Source of the DNA: Poronia punctata
Taxonomy: Eukaryota > Ascomycota > Sordariomycetes > Xylariales > Xylariaceae
Direction of reading: 5' to 3'
Length of the DNA: 64,000 nt
Assembly (NCBI GenBank): GCA_022579005.1
Contig: MU401544.1
Location: forward strand, 62,001-126,000
Part shown: in pieces, positions 23,405 through 35,200 of the stretch
Position numbering within the stretch: the first letter of the stretch is position 1
Layout of the letters: each line of letters starts with the position of its first letter
Notes under the pieces: model-generated
The model's database searches: none
What the model saw: the letters and a program-made list of their open reading frames with translations, nothing else
Told to the model about the DNA's origin: nothing
Translations under genes and position numbers: made by a program

Positions 23405-24561
23405 GATTTAAAAAGTACGATATCTATCGTCGAGTTGAGATGAGAGAAAATTACAGAACATGTCCCTCTTCATAGATTCATGTCCGTGAAGCGATTAAAG
23501 TAAAATGATAAGCTTGCAGGTCGGGGAATTGAATGTATTGGATTAGATTGGGGTATATAATGTACTCGTAGAAGAGAAGGGGAAGCTCTAGATTACCATA
23601 CACACAGGGGAGTCGGGACCTATATAGATACGGTATGGGGTGCACCTCCCCTACCAGTACTCGTAGTACCTGCCATCAATCACACTGCATGTTGCAAGGG
23701 GGCAACCTAAAACCTAGAAAATTGTTACTCGCACAACTTGGCTCTACATCATATAGGTATATGCCCACCTATATGCTAGTAGCATATTCTGCGGTTTTAT
23801 GCAGTAGCATCTGAAGTCCGGTTTTACTAATCAAGACTCTACCTTAGGTACTTTAGATATTATTTTGTAGTATATTCATGCATATATACAGATAGATCAA
23901 AAAGAGACCTTTTCGTCACGTTATATCATGTTTCATGTCTTACAAAGTCGGCCATCCACAGCCACCTCCAAAGCCTATGGTGGTTTGAAAGGGTCGTACC
24001 TCAATTTATACCCCGTCGGTTCGGAGGGTCGTGACTACAACCCTAACCCTACTAACCCTACAAAAAGCACGGCCTGGGCGCAGATAAAAGTCATTAGCTA
24101 TGCCAGTCTAGGTATCAGTCTAACCTTCCAAACCCACCATAGCAAGCTGCTAATAGAAATGAGTAACAATGGTACAAGTGGTATAAGTAATCGCAGTGAT
24201 TGCTTCGCAGCAGAGAAACAATACATTCCAACTAACCTACTTAAGTACCTAGTAGCCACGGCCCCTTTCCTATCCCCTTCGTAATGCCCTTGCCTCGTCT
24301 TGTCTTGCCTTGCCTTGCCTTGCTTATACTTGTATTATCCAGTTCCTTCTAACCATTGCTACATATATCTCAGACCTCTTGCTATATCCAGCTATCCGCG
24401 GTCCATCCCAAGCTCCTCATGGGGATATAATTACAGCTTCGCCGATAGTCCAGTCGTATTGTATACCCATATGAACCAACTGCAGCCTGTTCACCTTTGA
24501 TCCAAGTGCTTAAGTATGTCATAATCATCACAACAGAAATCCCAAACCAAACGCAACAGAA
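23405..24561. other. 1.2-kb spacer
   Basis: Upstream region of the hypothetical gene and 3' side of the GH76 gene. Contains CCTTG repeats near 24.31 kb and TATA-rich stretches near 23.55 kb and 23.87 kb. An open 118-codon frame at 23928-24284 shows no motif. Confidence 0.55.
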
Positions 24562-26147
24562 TCACGAACTTCCCGAGGCCACGGTATCCCATTTGCTGCT
24601 GCCCATCCATGCAAAAGCCGCGCCGGCCGATAGTATAACCACAACCGTGATAATCCCGGCACCCGCGCGGTCGGCTGCTGTGATTGACGGTAAGTTGTTC
24701 CCGATCGTTCCGCTGCCTATACCGGCATTCGGGTCGCCAATGCTGGTGCCTCCGTCCTCGCTGGTCACCGGATCTCCGGCATTGTCGATTAGAAGCGACG
24801 AGACTGCCGCCAAGACGTTCATAGTCTGCCCGGCACCGACACTTCCGGTGAACTGTCCACTCTCCCATTGGAAACCACACGTTCGACCCTCATTACCGCC
24901 CGTACATTGTTTGACGGCGGCTTGAGCCGATCTTGTCAAGACTGGCAGAATCCTTGCGGCGGTGAAAGGGGCGATTTGGGTCGTGGTAGCCATCCATCGA
25001 TGAAGGTACCCCTTGAAACTCAACATGTCCGCCGTGCATGTCATCCCTTCTTCACACGACGCCTCATACGCGATATCGTTGGGGAAGAAAATTTTCAGAG
25101 TCGCCTCTACTAGACCGTTTATGCGCCCTTCCCATTTGGTGTCTTGCGTCTATAGTATGACCCTTGTCAGCCCCCCTCGTCAGGTTTCGGATTACATGAG
25201 TACTTACAAAGTTGTACATATACGCAGCCCCTAACAGGAAGACAGCATTATTGTACGAAAACTGCGCGCGGTTGATATCGGTGCAGTTCGTCCCCACATG
25301 AGCACCGTCGTAGATATTGTAGTCTTCATCAAGGAACCCGACATCTACGACCCAATCCCATGTTTTCTCGGCCCATTCGGCGTACGTATGATTGTTGGTA
25401 TACCGCGCAAGACGGGCCCCGATATTGAAAAAGACGCCATTCGCGATACCTTTTTCCCGTTAACAAACCACCTCGACCCCATTAGGGGCTGCAATAATCC
25501 CTTACTGTTTTTATAATCGTATCCGTTGTTCGCTAGTGGGATCTGCCATCGTAGGCCTCCGCCGCACGCATCGTCGTGTCTGTCGGGATCTGCCTGCGTG
25601 TTCCAAACAGCCTGGGCCAGCGCCAGCCACTGCGGTTCGTCGGAGGGGGGATTCGGGAAGTTCTCTTCGGCGGCCAGCATGGCGGACATGGCCCAAAAGC
25701 CCTGGTCGTCGTTCCCTAACGAGGCCGTAACATTCGGCGGCATGTAGTTACGATTCGGTCCCACCTGGAATAACATCCCCTGAGTGACAACGTCGTTGTA
25801 AGTGCCATCGCCCGTCAGGTGCCAGTAGTCGATCATGGTCCCCCATAACGCACCACCTTCCCACCAGTAGTAGTCGCCTGCTGGTGGCGGTCCCGGTAAG
25901 ATGCCTGGTGTCTGCCCAGACTCGTTTCCGTGGTAATATGACATGAGATCATACGCTAGCGTTTTCGAGGCGGCGAGTATGTCCTCTACATAAAAGGGGG
26001 CAAATGAATCAGAAACTTGGCTATCTCGAGACATGGCTGGGAGGTGTGTAGATAAAGCATAATTCCCGTACCATTACTGTCGATGTTGTAATATTGGGCC
26101 GATACCAAACCCACCGACAGAAGTAAAAGACGTGGTGTGGGTGCCAT
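24562..26147 (-). CDS. GH76 mannan endo-1,6-alpha-mannosidase, Dfg5/Dcw1 type
   Basis: Exons (minus): 26147-26072, 25985-25506, 25449-25208, 25149-24562; introns of 86, 56 and 58 nt; 461 residues. Signal peptide at residues 1-18 ([12 protein letters not shown]). Family motifs: [34 protein letters not shown], the catalytic Asp pair at D118-D119 ([12 protein letters not shown]), [25 protein letters not shown], and [15 protein letters not shown] hydrophobic C-terminus ([20 protein letters not shown]) after small residues fits GPI attachment or a terminal anchor. Dfg5/Dcw1 proteins act at the plasma membrane or wall surface and are thought to process GPI glycans to cross-link mannoproteins into the wall. 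The splice sites restore NSIANG across a junction where the genomic frame diverges. Confidence 0.93.
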
Positions 26148-28357
26148 GGTGACGCTGTGAAGCTATTTTGGTTTGCTTGGATGACAAGAACACATTCCCG
26201 GCCGACGGGACGGGGACGTCTGCGGGAACGCGCCGCGATAAGGCGTCCTCTTATGGTGTCGTCGAAACAATGAAGCCGAAAGCGACGACGTACACGTATA
26301 CACGGTATGAAGCGAACGTGATGCCTCCTTTAACCGTCTACCTATCCAGACCAGAGCAAAGTCGGGTATGGATATGTAGAGGTATGTGTGAGGGGCCAAG
26401 ACGAGGAAAGACTAGCCAATGCTTCCAATGATACGGAGGGGGAAAGCGCATGACGAGATAGAGGTAGGTAACATGTACGCAATCTTGGATGTGGCAGATG
26501 CATGGCGCTGTTTTCCGGTTTTCGGGTTACACTTGCACTGTATAGACATGAGCTGGATATTCCCGTCATCTGAAGATGTTGTATGGCAACACGTTGTTCC
26601 ATCTCAAAGGTATTGCCTATATTTGAGCTTTTCTGCAGTTTACCTTATATTCTATGCTTAACTTTTAACCTTAATACTACCCCATAAACATCACTTACTT
26701 ACAGAGACGCTACGAGTATGAAACAGAACTCGATCTACATTGTTCCCCCACATTGGCCTAGACTCCAGGAACGCTTTAAAACACTGTGGATCCACGGGAG
26801 CTTCTCTTGGAGTCTGATTGGATTTGCTAGACATTTTAGTGTTAGCCGGTTGTTACGAATCAAGTTAGCCAATAAGGCCAAAACAGAAAAGGCAAGGACA
26901 ACCAAAAACAAGCTTTCCTGAGACATTGGATAAAACTTGGCAAAATAGGTATCTACCAACTGACAGGAATAAAATCGCATGTCAATGTCGATGGGCAACA
27001 AGAGAAAAGAAACAGGATTAGGGTATCATTCTGGAGAGACAAGAAATGAGGCTTTACAAGATAATTAAGATGTATGTCTGACGGAAACACCTCGTATCGC
27101 CTATAACACACAAATCTACGTCCTTGTCTCTTTTAAACAAGGGTCAACCTGAACCTACCCTGTCTTGCCTGTCACGCCTGTCAATGTTGGAAGAGAATCG
27201 CAACGAATTGAATTCCTCTCGGAAAAATGGCATGTGTCTCAATGTGCTACCCATACAAATTGGACGCGGAAAGAAGCACGTTTACCGGCCCGATAGTTGG
27301 GTATCAATACCGAGAGTGGTCATAAAACAGAGGAAATTTACCCGTAGAAGAACTTCATCTCCTCGACGGAATTGTCGGGGGAGCCAGGGAGTATGTATTC
27401 TACGGTGAATATTTTACTATGAGACAAATCTGGGTTACGCACAATATTGTTGGATTGAATCACAGCCTTCACAGGGCGAAATATCACCCTGAATCCCTTT
27501 CTTTTCTTTTATATTCCCGGGCATGGAAACTGCATATTCGGACAACTTCTACATATATATGACTTCCTACATAGCGCAAAGTTTGCGTAGGGCTTAGTCT
27601 TCTTTACGGCCAGACACAAAGAGAATACGGAGTAGTCAAATACTCGGGCGCCGAAAATACTGGGCCATGGAAGGCTCCAAACAGTTACATTTCCGGTCTG
27701 ACGGAGCCAGACAAAGTAAACCTATCGCCTCAGGAATAATCACATATAGACGGTAACAGGCATAACACCCGGGTGATGAGATAACTCCCAAACTTTTGTG
27801 GCATATTATGCGTTTCTTCTCATAAATTGAGGCTGTCATCATAATGCGCTAACGCTGGCTTTGGACTGTTCTTCACGCAGAGTAAAAACAACGTTTGACA
27901 TCTCGAAGCCGACTGGTCTCGTTCCTCTGTAGATAGAATCGGGAGTATTTTAAGACTTTTGTTTCGGAAACCCACTGCCATCTTCACAAGGGCTAGTGTG
28001 GTAAGGATCCTCTTGGCCGTCGCATAGTATTTTCAGCGCGATAGGGTCCCGTACTTGTCCACATTGATACCATCCTATGCCCCAATTCTTAATATCTTCC
28101 CATTGGGAAATTTGACACGGCAGTAGTACGTGGGGCATCCCTGATGTCCTAGGTGAGAGGCTATGACCATGCGTGCACGCCTATAGGTCTATACCGGCGG
28201 CGGTGTATTGCACTCCGGATACAGAATGGCGATGCAAGAACCTAACCTTGGCAGGTTCCCTTGGCAGGGGAGCACGAAACAATTCATATGAGAAATTTGT
28301 ATCGATTTCTCGACGACCGATAGTTCCTTGCTCTTGTTCGAGCGAGAGTAATTTCGC
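26148..28357. other. 2.2-kb spacer
   Basis: No gene recognised on either strand; frames are short and unstructured. Contains the upstream region of GH76 and the 3' region of the NOP13-like gene. Confidence 0.6.
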
Positions 28358-29548
28358 CTAGTCGAATGTAATCTTCTTTCCTTCGGGCTTGACGGCCGCT
28401 CCGGTTTTGTAAGACACGACGGCGGAATCGCCATACTTGGGGCGTTCTGGCGCGCTCTTGGTGAACGTCGCATTATCCTTCTTCGCGCCTCCCTCTCTCC
28501 TTTCTGGACGCTTCTTATCGTCGTTCTTGTTGTTGGGGGCACCGCCACTCTTATACCTCTTTTTGTACCTGACCTGGTCGTCCTCGGCAAGCTCGATCTT
28601 GAGCGTTCTGCCGTGAAGCCTATTCACCCACCACTTGCGAGTCTGGAACTTCTTTTGCTTCCCATCTTCGTTGTCGTCGGCGTCCACAAAATCATCCTCC
28701 GTCTCGACTTCCTCCTTGATCTTGACGAAGCCCTTGACAGCCCACTCTGCCGCCTCGGGCTCCCTGAACTTCACCCAGCCGTAGCCTTTGCACTTTCCGC
28801 TGTCCTCGAACGTCGCGACCTTGACCCAGTCGATCTCGCCGCATTTCTCAAACTGCGTGCGCAGATCCTCCTCCGTTACTTGGAAGGAGAGATTGCCGAC
28901 GTATATCTTCCTACTGGTATTTTTCGGTGTCGTGGCAGCTGTACCATCTTTATCCTCGCCATCGGCGGCGGATGCTTCTTTTTGCGGACGTCCTTCAAAA
29001 GACGAAGCGTTCTTGATAAGCACTTTCCGTCCCTCTAGCTCCGTCTCCGTGAGCGCCATCGCGGCAATGGCGGCGGCTTCTACGTCGAAGTCGATATATG
29101 CAAAGCCCTTGTTTTGTGGCCTATTCTGTTCCCCACCCTCGCCATTCTGCTGTCTTATCTGCTTATTCCGTTCCTTATTGGTCGGTAGATTAACTCTTGT
29201 AATGTTTTCCTCTTTTATCGTGCCCCCGGAGCAGTCCACTAGCCATTTGAACAGCTCTACTCGAGTCAATGTGAAAGGCAGATTTCCAATCCATATTCCA
29301 TAATCTGACCGCTTCTTCTCTTTCCCATCTTTCGTTTTGGGTACGTCTAGACCGTCGTCTGCTTCGTCGTCGCTAGCCGGTTTGACTGGTAATGTTTTGC
29401 CCTTTTTCAGTAGACGTTTGGCTTTCTTTGACGGCGGCTCGGGGAGGGTGAGATCGACCTCGATCTCGTCCAATTCGTTCTTGCGCTTCTTGGAGGCAGG
29501 AGAAGACGCAGCTGGTGGCGCTGACATCTCTACATCTGCGGTCGCCAT
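28358..29548 (-). CDS. NOP13: Nucleolar RRM protein, Nop13 family
   Basis: Single exon, 396 residues. Basic N-terminus with nuclear localisation-type clusters (SKKRKNE, KKAKRLLKKGK) and an acidic patch. RRM1 covers ~84-180 with RNP2 IWIGNLPF and RNP1 KGFAYIDF, and contains the Nop13-type insertion rich in Gln/Asn/Gly. RRM2 covers ~214-322 with RNP2 IYVGNLSF and RNP1 KGYGWVKF, and an acidic insertion before the last strand. The C-terminus is Lys/Arg-rich (RYKKRYKSGG). Yeast Nop13 is a nucleolar RNA-binding protein associated with pre-ribosomes. The order and spacing of RRMs fit that family better than Nop12. Transcription points away from the next gene's region at 30 kb. Confidence 0.87.
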   Translation of the reverse strand: MATADVEMSAPPAASSPASKKRKNELDEIEVDLTLPEPPSKKAKRLLKKGKTLPVKPASDDEADDGLDVPKTKDGKEKKRSDYGIWIGNLPFTLTRVELFKWLVDCSGGTIKEENITRVNLPTNKERNKQIRQQNGEGGEQNRPQNKGFAYIDFDVEAAAIAAMALTETELEGRKVLIKNASSFEGRPQKEASAADGEDKDGTAATTPKNTSRKIYVGNLSFQVTEEDLRTQFEKCGEIDWVKVATFEDSGKCKGYGWVKFREPEAAEWAVKGFVKIKEEVETEDDFVDADDNEDGKQKKFQTRKWWVNRLHGRTLKIELAEDDQVRYKKRYKSGGAPNNKNDDKKRPERREGGAKKDNATFTKSAPERPKYGDSAVVSYKTGAAVKPEGKKITFD

Positions 29549-30346
29549 GATTATTGAAAAGGCTCTAAAAGCAGAAAACGGAATTGGTATTTCGTCTATT
29601 AAAAACCCGCTGCGCGATGAGCTGAGCGATCGTTTAATTGTTGCGTCGTCGACGGAGATGCAGAGGGCTAGGCAATGGTTGTTTTCGGTACTAGAAATTT
29701 TTCTGGGTCCGCTAAGATAATGATAAGGATTATGCTCTTACTGAATTGATCCTCTCTTAACCCCACCACTGGCCCGGCTCCGCCTTTAGTCGTAGTGTCC
29801 GCTGCAGAACAGATTCAACATTGCCGGACTTCTTTATTCAATTTGAAAGTCTAGCCTGGTGAGATGACACCTGTTTCACGCGCGTGTATTGTATGTACCT
29901 AACCTCTATGGCCATATGCTCGTACACCATTCCCATATGCTCGTACACCATTCCCATATGCTCGTACACCATCCATTCTTGGTGTTCACCACCGCGGAGG
30001 AGGCCAGGGGCACAGTAGGTATAATAGGAAAAGAAAGGCCAATACCGGGAAATCCCACAGCTCTCCGCGCGTCTTTGCCGCATGTTCCAAGCAACGTTGA
30101 TAGAGGTTCCGGAACATGTTGATCGTATTATTAGCATTGCAGATTCACGTTGCCAGTCTCACCATGCCCTGTAGATGAAAGTCTGCAGATACAGTGATGT
30201 ATTAGATAGACAAAGTACCTACATAACACAGAGCGCTCATCGTTGACGAGAATCATAAACCAAGCAACGCAACGCAACGCAACAACCCATGAAACATCAA
30301 GCAAATGCGCCTGACATACCCATCTCTCTCATTTGAGACAGCTTCC
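29549..30346. other. 0.8-kb spacer with a 21-bp tandem repeat
   Basis: Upstream of NOP13 and downstream of the Yfh7-like kinase. Apart from the tandem repeat at 29912-29972 and an ACGCA pentamer stretch near 30.27 kb, nothing is recognised. Confidence 0.6.
29912..29972. repeat. 21-bp tandem repeat, three copies
   Basis: Two perfect copies and one nearly complete copy of a 21-bp unit that starts CCATATGCTCGTACACC. Copies are directly abutting with no spacers. Confidence 0.92.
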
Positions 30347-31239
30347 TCACTCGTGCCTCCAATTCGCATCATCCAAACTAACAACAACCTCATGAACATT
30401 TACCCTACAATCCACAATCTGCCTCCCATTAACGAGATCATTCCCCTCCACCCTCTTCCCCGCCTCATCCTCATCCGCCGCAATGCCCGCCTCGACATGT
30501 CTCTTGACCAGCCTCTTCCTCGCAACCTCGAAATCCACATCCACGAACCACCGCTCGTCCATGAGCCCCGCAGCCGAGCGCCAAGGCTCCTTATCCAACA
30601 CCACGTAATTCCCCTCGAAGACGACGATCCGATGCGTCGGTAAGATGGCGATGTCGTTCTCTTTAGGGTCTTTCACTGCGTGGTCAAAGGAAGGCGCGTA
30701 CATAGTTCGGGAACCCCGTTCCCGTAGCGCTTGGACCAGGGATAGGAACGCGGGGCCGTCAAAGGTGAATTCGGCACCTCGTCGCGCGTGCGCTGTCGCC
30801 GCGTCCGGCATGGCCGAGAGCTGGGCCCGCGTTAGGTGGTATCCGTCCATGGGCACGAAGACGGCCACCGGCGTGGCTTCTTGAGGGCGCAGTGCCGCAT
30901 GTCGTGCATTAAGGGCCTGGGTTATGATTTGAGATAATGTTGTTTTCCCTTGAATGTCTTCTTAGCTTTTTTTTCTTCTTCCTTTCTTTTCCTAGAAATG
31001 TGTATAAGGGGGGAAACGCAAGATGGGTAGATAGTATACCTACCTGAGCCCGGGATGCCACCGATTGCTATCACTTTTGCGATATGTTAGTGACCTCGTA
31101 TGAATTGGCAAATAGGTTGTAAATGCATGATTTTTACGGAACTGCGATATTCGGGATACTTACTGAACCGACGGTCTTCAGGTGTCTGCTGAAACCTTTC
31201 CCATGCTTTATCAACCAAACGAGTTACTTGGTCATCCAT
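30347..31239 (-). CDS. Yfh7-like P-loop kinase (uridine/NR-kinase fold)
   Basis: Exons (minus): 31239-31164, 31073-31044 (30 nt), 30948-30347; introns of 90 and 95 nt; 235 residues. The N-terminus MDDQVTRLVDKAWERF matches the Yfh7 helix. The Walker A motif GGIPGSGKTT is assembled from the micro-exon and the first codons of exon 3. Further features are VPMDGYHLTRAQL (substrate/Walker B-side Asp), RRGAEFTFDGPAF, YAPSFDHAVKDP, VVFEGNYVVLDKEPW and RLVKRHVEAGIA (lid Arg). These are typical of Yfh7, a kinase-like ATPase of the phosphoribulokinase/uridine kinase class whose physiological substrate is poorly defined. It is divergent from the small acidic gene at 31710. Confidence 0.9.
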
Positions 31240-31709
31240 CTTACCCACTCCCTACTTTCCTTTCTCGCCAGGGGGGTTATATCTATGACAGACGGCCTAG
31301 ATTAAACTAATACTAGCAGAATCAGGCCGAACTTGTGAATATAATGCAATATATCTCTACCAGTCATTAATATAATTGAAACCTCTCTCAAGTTGTAAGT
31401 CATTGGAGTGATGATGTGAAGGTCGATGGGTGACAAGCCCCTCCAAACCCCACTATTAGCTTAGCATACCTACTCGTAGTCCGCTAAATGCACGATGATG
31501 TACAGAAAATTCCACCTCTTCTCCCTCGCATTATCAGATCACCTGCAACCCCTCGTTATACACATACACTTTCATCGCCTCTCTATCTCAATAAACCCTC
31601 GGCGCATGGTTGGGCCGGTGTACCTACTGTTCGCCTAACACCTAGCTATAAAAATCAGTAAATACGTTCTCGACATAGCTGCAGGACGATTTCACGAGGT
31701 CTGTCGAAT
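31240..31709. promoter_or_regulatory. Bidirectional intergenic region with a TATA-like box
   Basis: This 470-bp segment separates the divergent starts of the kinase (minus) and the small acidic protein (plus). A TATAAAAA sequence at 31647-31654 lies 63 bp before the plus-strand ATG and is a candidate core promoter element. No factor sites are claimed. Confidence 0.4.
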
Positions 31710-32215
31710 ATGAGCGGAGACGAAGATATTGGCTCCGGCCTGATGGCCATCGCGCTATCAGACTCGGATGCCGAATCGGGCGGCGAAACGAAAAAGACGG
31801 CGCAAGAGAAGCGCACGGGGCAGTCGGAGGTCGAGTTCCACGAGGTGAAGCGCACATATAAAGTCAAGGTCGAGAATGGGCAAGTATGTTCCACCTAACA
31901 TCTTTCTTTTGAATTTGAAAACAATCTACGACCGCCGCTTGGCAGGTGGTAGAGACAGTTGAATCGCGGCGATCGCTGACTAGGACGTAGATATGGAAGA
32001 CGGTACAGTTGCCGCTCCCGCAACGGGTATTGAAGCCTGAGACGCAGACCCTGATTCACGCCGTAGAGGAATTGTATTTCTTCCGGCGCTTCTCGGAGGG
32101 TGCCCGGCTAGCCAAGTCGATTCTTGACGACGATGCCGGTGAGGGCAAGTTGGACGAGGACGCAGTCAAGACGCTTGCCTACTATGAAAAGAAATGTCTT
32201 GGCAAGCAAGGTTGA
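31710..32215 (+). CDS. Small acidic conserved-type hypothetical protein, 132 residues
   Basis: Exons 31710-31883 and 31991-32215 around a 107-nt intron (GTATGT, CTGAC branch, CGTAG). Start MSGDEDIGSGLMAIALSDSD. The first half is acidic and disordered-looking. The junction joins VENGQ to IWKTVQLPLPQR. The second half is helical, with THEELYFF-like packing (HAVEELYFFRRFSEGARLAK) and ends AYYEKKCLGKQG, suggestive of one TPR-like helical hairpin. No membrane or signal sequence. The phase-0 splice with perfect consensus supports the model. I recall similar short fungal proteins but no function. Confidence 0.72.
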
Positions 32216-35200
32216 AGTCAACGCAAACGGACCGCTTGTAAGCACAATACTACATCCGCCTGCAGCGGGAAAGGGGAAAGATGGTGGCGCCGACTAACAC
32301 CTACTCGCCCTAGGACTTAATAGAGCATTGTATAGGCAGCCTATATAGTCGGGATTGTGCGCCTTAGTACAATCGTAACCCCTATGCGGTACACTTACCA
32401 CTACTGCCGGAGGCGTAATCCAGACCGTCTCTGTGGCTCGCTGTTGGCTCGTCGCTTCTGGATTCTAGAACGAGCTAGTTGTGCGGAACTGATGGTCCTG
32501 GCTATACCTTCAACTCTACACATTGCACAATCCCCATGGGCCCCTAGCGATAACCAGCATAGGCCCCGACCGGCCGACACGTAGCAATTATTTCAGGGTC
32601 AAGTCCCGCTACCTGCGGTCTTGGCTCGTGCAGGCCTCTCAACATGTCTTTCAAACTGCAATGGTCAGTTCCCCTCTGGATTTGATGATTGGCAAAGGGT
32701 GATATTGAACGAGCTGAGACTCACAGTATCGTAGCCTTTAAAGTTTGCTAGCAATTCTCAAATACTTTAGCTCAAGATTGGAGAATAAGTTGCAGGGCGG
32801 ACACACCCGCATCCAAGACTCTATCGAACACCCTTAGTAGTTAGGGCGGAAGTGAAAGGATGTGGTAGAGTGCAAATCCTCCGCGTTGATGAATATCGAA
32901 AGTCTGGTGTGTGGCCGGCATATTCCGACGTTGTTGTTTGCTTGTTGCGACCTTTGAAATCGATATTGTGACCCTGTGCAAGTGAGCCGGTCTCTATTAC
33001 TTGACCTATAGCACGGATAAGAGAGCGAATCAGCAAGGACATCAGTAGAAGCCACATACCGGAGTCACGTTACAGTAGCCTAACACATGGAGTTAGCGTA
33101 GTAACGAAGGGCTCATTCATTCGCGCATGTGCCTTCGGAAAGCACCACGCTTTCGGCCGCCACCAATTTTCGGGGGCGGAACCCATCGTGTGCAACTGTC
33201 GGGGCCATCGCGGCCAGGCTATCTATATGTCTTCGAGACTAATTGAGCCAAGCGACACCGTCGTGGCGGTACAGGGATGCCAACGCCACTTCAATGCGAT
33301 GAGATGTTAGGCTTCGTAAGAACTGATGTTCTTCTTTTAGTGCTCGGGACCAGCAACGCGCCGTTTGGCTATACCTACACAGGTGGTCTGTTGATGGGTT
33401 TAGAGTATCTGGTGGACCACTCAAAGCTGTGTAGCCGCTTTCCCTTTTGTAGCACGATATTTTCAGGCGTCCCATCTGGTCGGGGGCACAACCCATGCCT
33501 GAAACAGAAAAAGTCGCCCAGTTTCAGACTATTTGTGCCCCCGGCCCCTACAGCCCAAAACGTACGGATACCGCCGCATGGTGCTTTAGTTGATGGTAGG
33601 TAGGACTAGTCACTACGGCGGTAAGGTGAGATGCATCGACGCTCTGGGAGCCTTCGTCTACGCCCATGAGAGCGCGAAACTCACCAGGATTTCACTTGGG
33701 GCGAATTAGAGACATCCTTGATGCTCGTCTCGCTGAAACCATTATGTTGTCAGGACACGTTGTGCCTATATGGCCGTAGAGAAGGATGTTGACGACGGAA
33801 GATAGGTGTAGTCGGCGCTGTAACAGGTAGACAAGTCACAAGATACCTATCTGACTTACAGCATCTAGAGTTCTGCATATTGTACATGTAGGTAAGCGTA
33901 TGTGCGTAACCTGCACAGTTGATAGGTAGTGTCTGTTATAAGTAATCCTGCTCGGGAGCCTCTGGGTTTGGAGACGGTTCGATCCCGGTAGGCCCATCTC
34001 AAGAAACCTCGAGAACTACCTAGGTTAGTACAAGTTGAAACGTACCTTAGAGATCATCGATTTGAAGAAGTTGCGAACAGACGATGCAAGCATTCGAAAA
34101 GCAGGAGCCAACTGAACCGATTTGGCTAGGTAGGCACGTTTCTGGCGACGCCAAGGCTGATGCTCCGCGGGTTAGTATCAGCACTTACCCTAATCAGGAA
34201 ATGGTCATGGCGTATCGGAGGGGAGACGGCCTAACCGGTCTGGTGGGGCCCACGTTATACTACTGCAAGCGATACAAGGATGTGATTTTACCCTACTCGT
34301 AAATACGTAGGTACTTGTACATGTCATAATGCCACCGAGCTATAATTTGAACTTCTTCCCTTCATCGGTCAACGATGCCCTGCACAGAGTAAAATCAAGC
34401 GATCGTAGGCATGGGGCTAACGGCTATACTACGGTGGGGCCTGATTTTGACCCGCCCGGCATCCATACAGGGCCTCCATACAGGGCCTCCATACAGGGCC
34501 TCCATACAGGGCCTCCTTCCTTCTTTACTTCAGGAGCCATTACGGTGGTAACAGATGTGCTGAACTTTTGGTGACTGCTGCGAACTGGCATACATGTATG
34601 CAAGTCGCCCTTCACAGACATTTATGAATAGGTTTATCTGGGCTTAGCCTTGCGCCGAATTCCGAGTCCCCCTTGCAAAGGGAGGTGCCGAGATTGCAAC
34701 TGAAACGTTTTCTCATTATTTGTCTCCATGGAGTGGGAAAAACGCAGGGGGTTTCTGATATCGATACTTCCTGCCTCTCTAATGTGCATCTGGCATATAT
34801 GGTGACGAATTACAACGCAACGGCACCTACAACAAATGCTGTCATCGTCTTAAACGGCAGGGTACTTGGTAGACTTTGTAGCCCAGAGACTTCCTTGGGG
34901 CCTTCAGTTTATCCCCATCATTCACTTCAGCTCTACCTTGCCATCGAAGGGGTTGTACTGTGTGGCGAGCTTTCTTACATAGTAGTATCCCCCTTTTAGG
35001 ATGCCCCAAAACTGCGAGAATTAGTTTGACATTTGGTTTCATGTCATACCTCCTGGGTTCGATTCCATCAGGGCCTTCCTTGCATGTTACCTGGGGAAGC
35101 ATCTCGTGCAAGTGTTATTTCTGGCCAATGAGGTATTTGAGGATATCGGTATCGTCAGCTATGCCCACCATTTGTGCCACAGCCACAGCCGTGGAACTTC

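Noticed and set aside
29912..29972. Possible CRISPR-like array
   Set aside because: Units are directly abutting with no unique spacers, and the genome is eukaryotic; it is a minisatellite.
33960..34010. Possible tRNA (GGTTCGATCCC segment)
   Set aside because: The T stem has only three good pairs and no matching acceptor or anticodon arm is found upstream.
35045..35075. Possible tRNA T arm (GGGTTCGATTCC)
   Set aside because: Flanking bases do not form the T stem or an acceptor stem.
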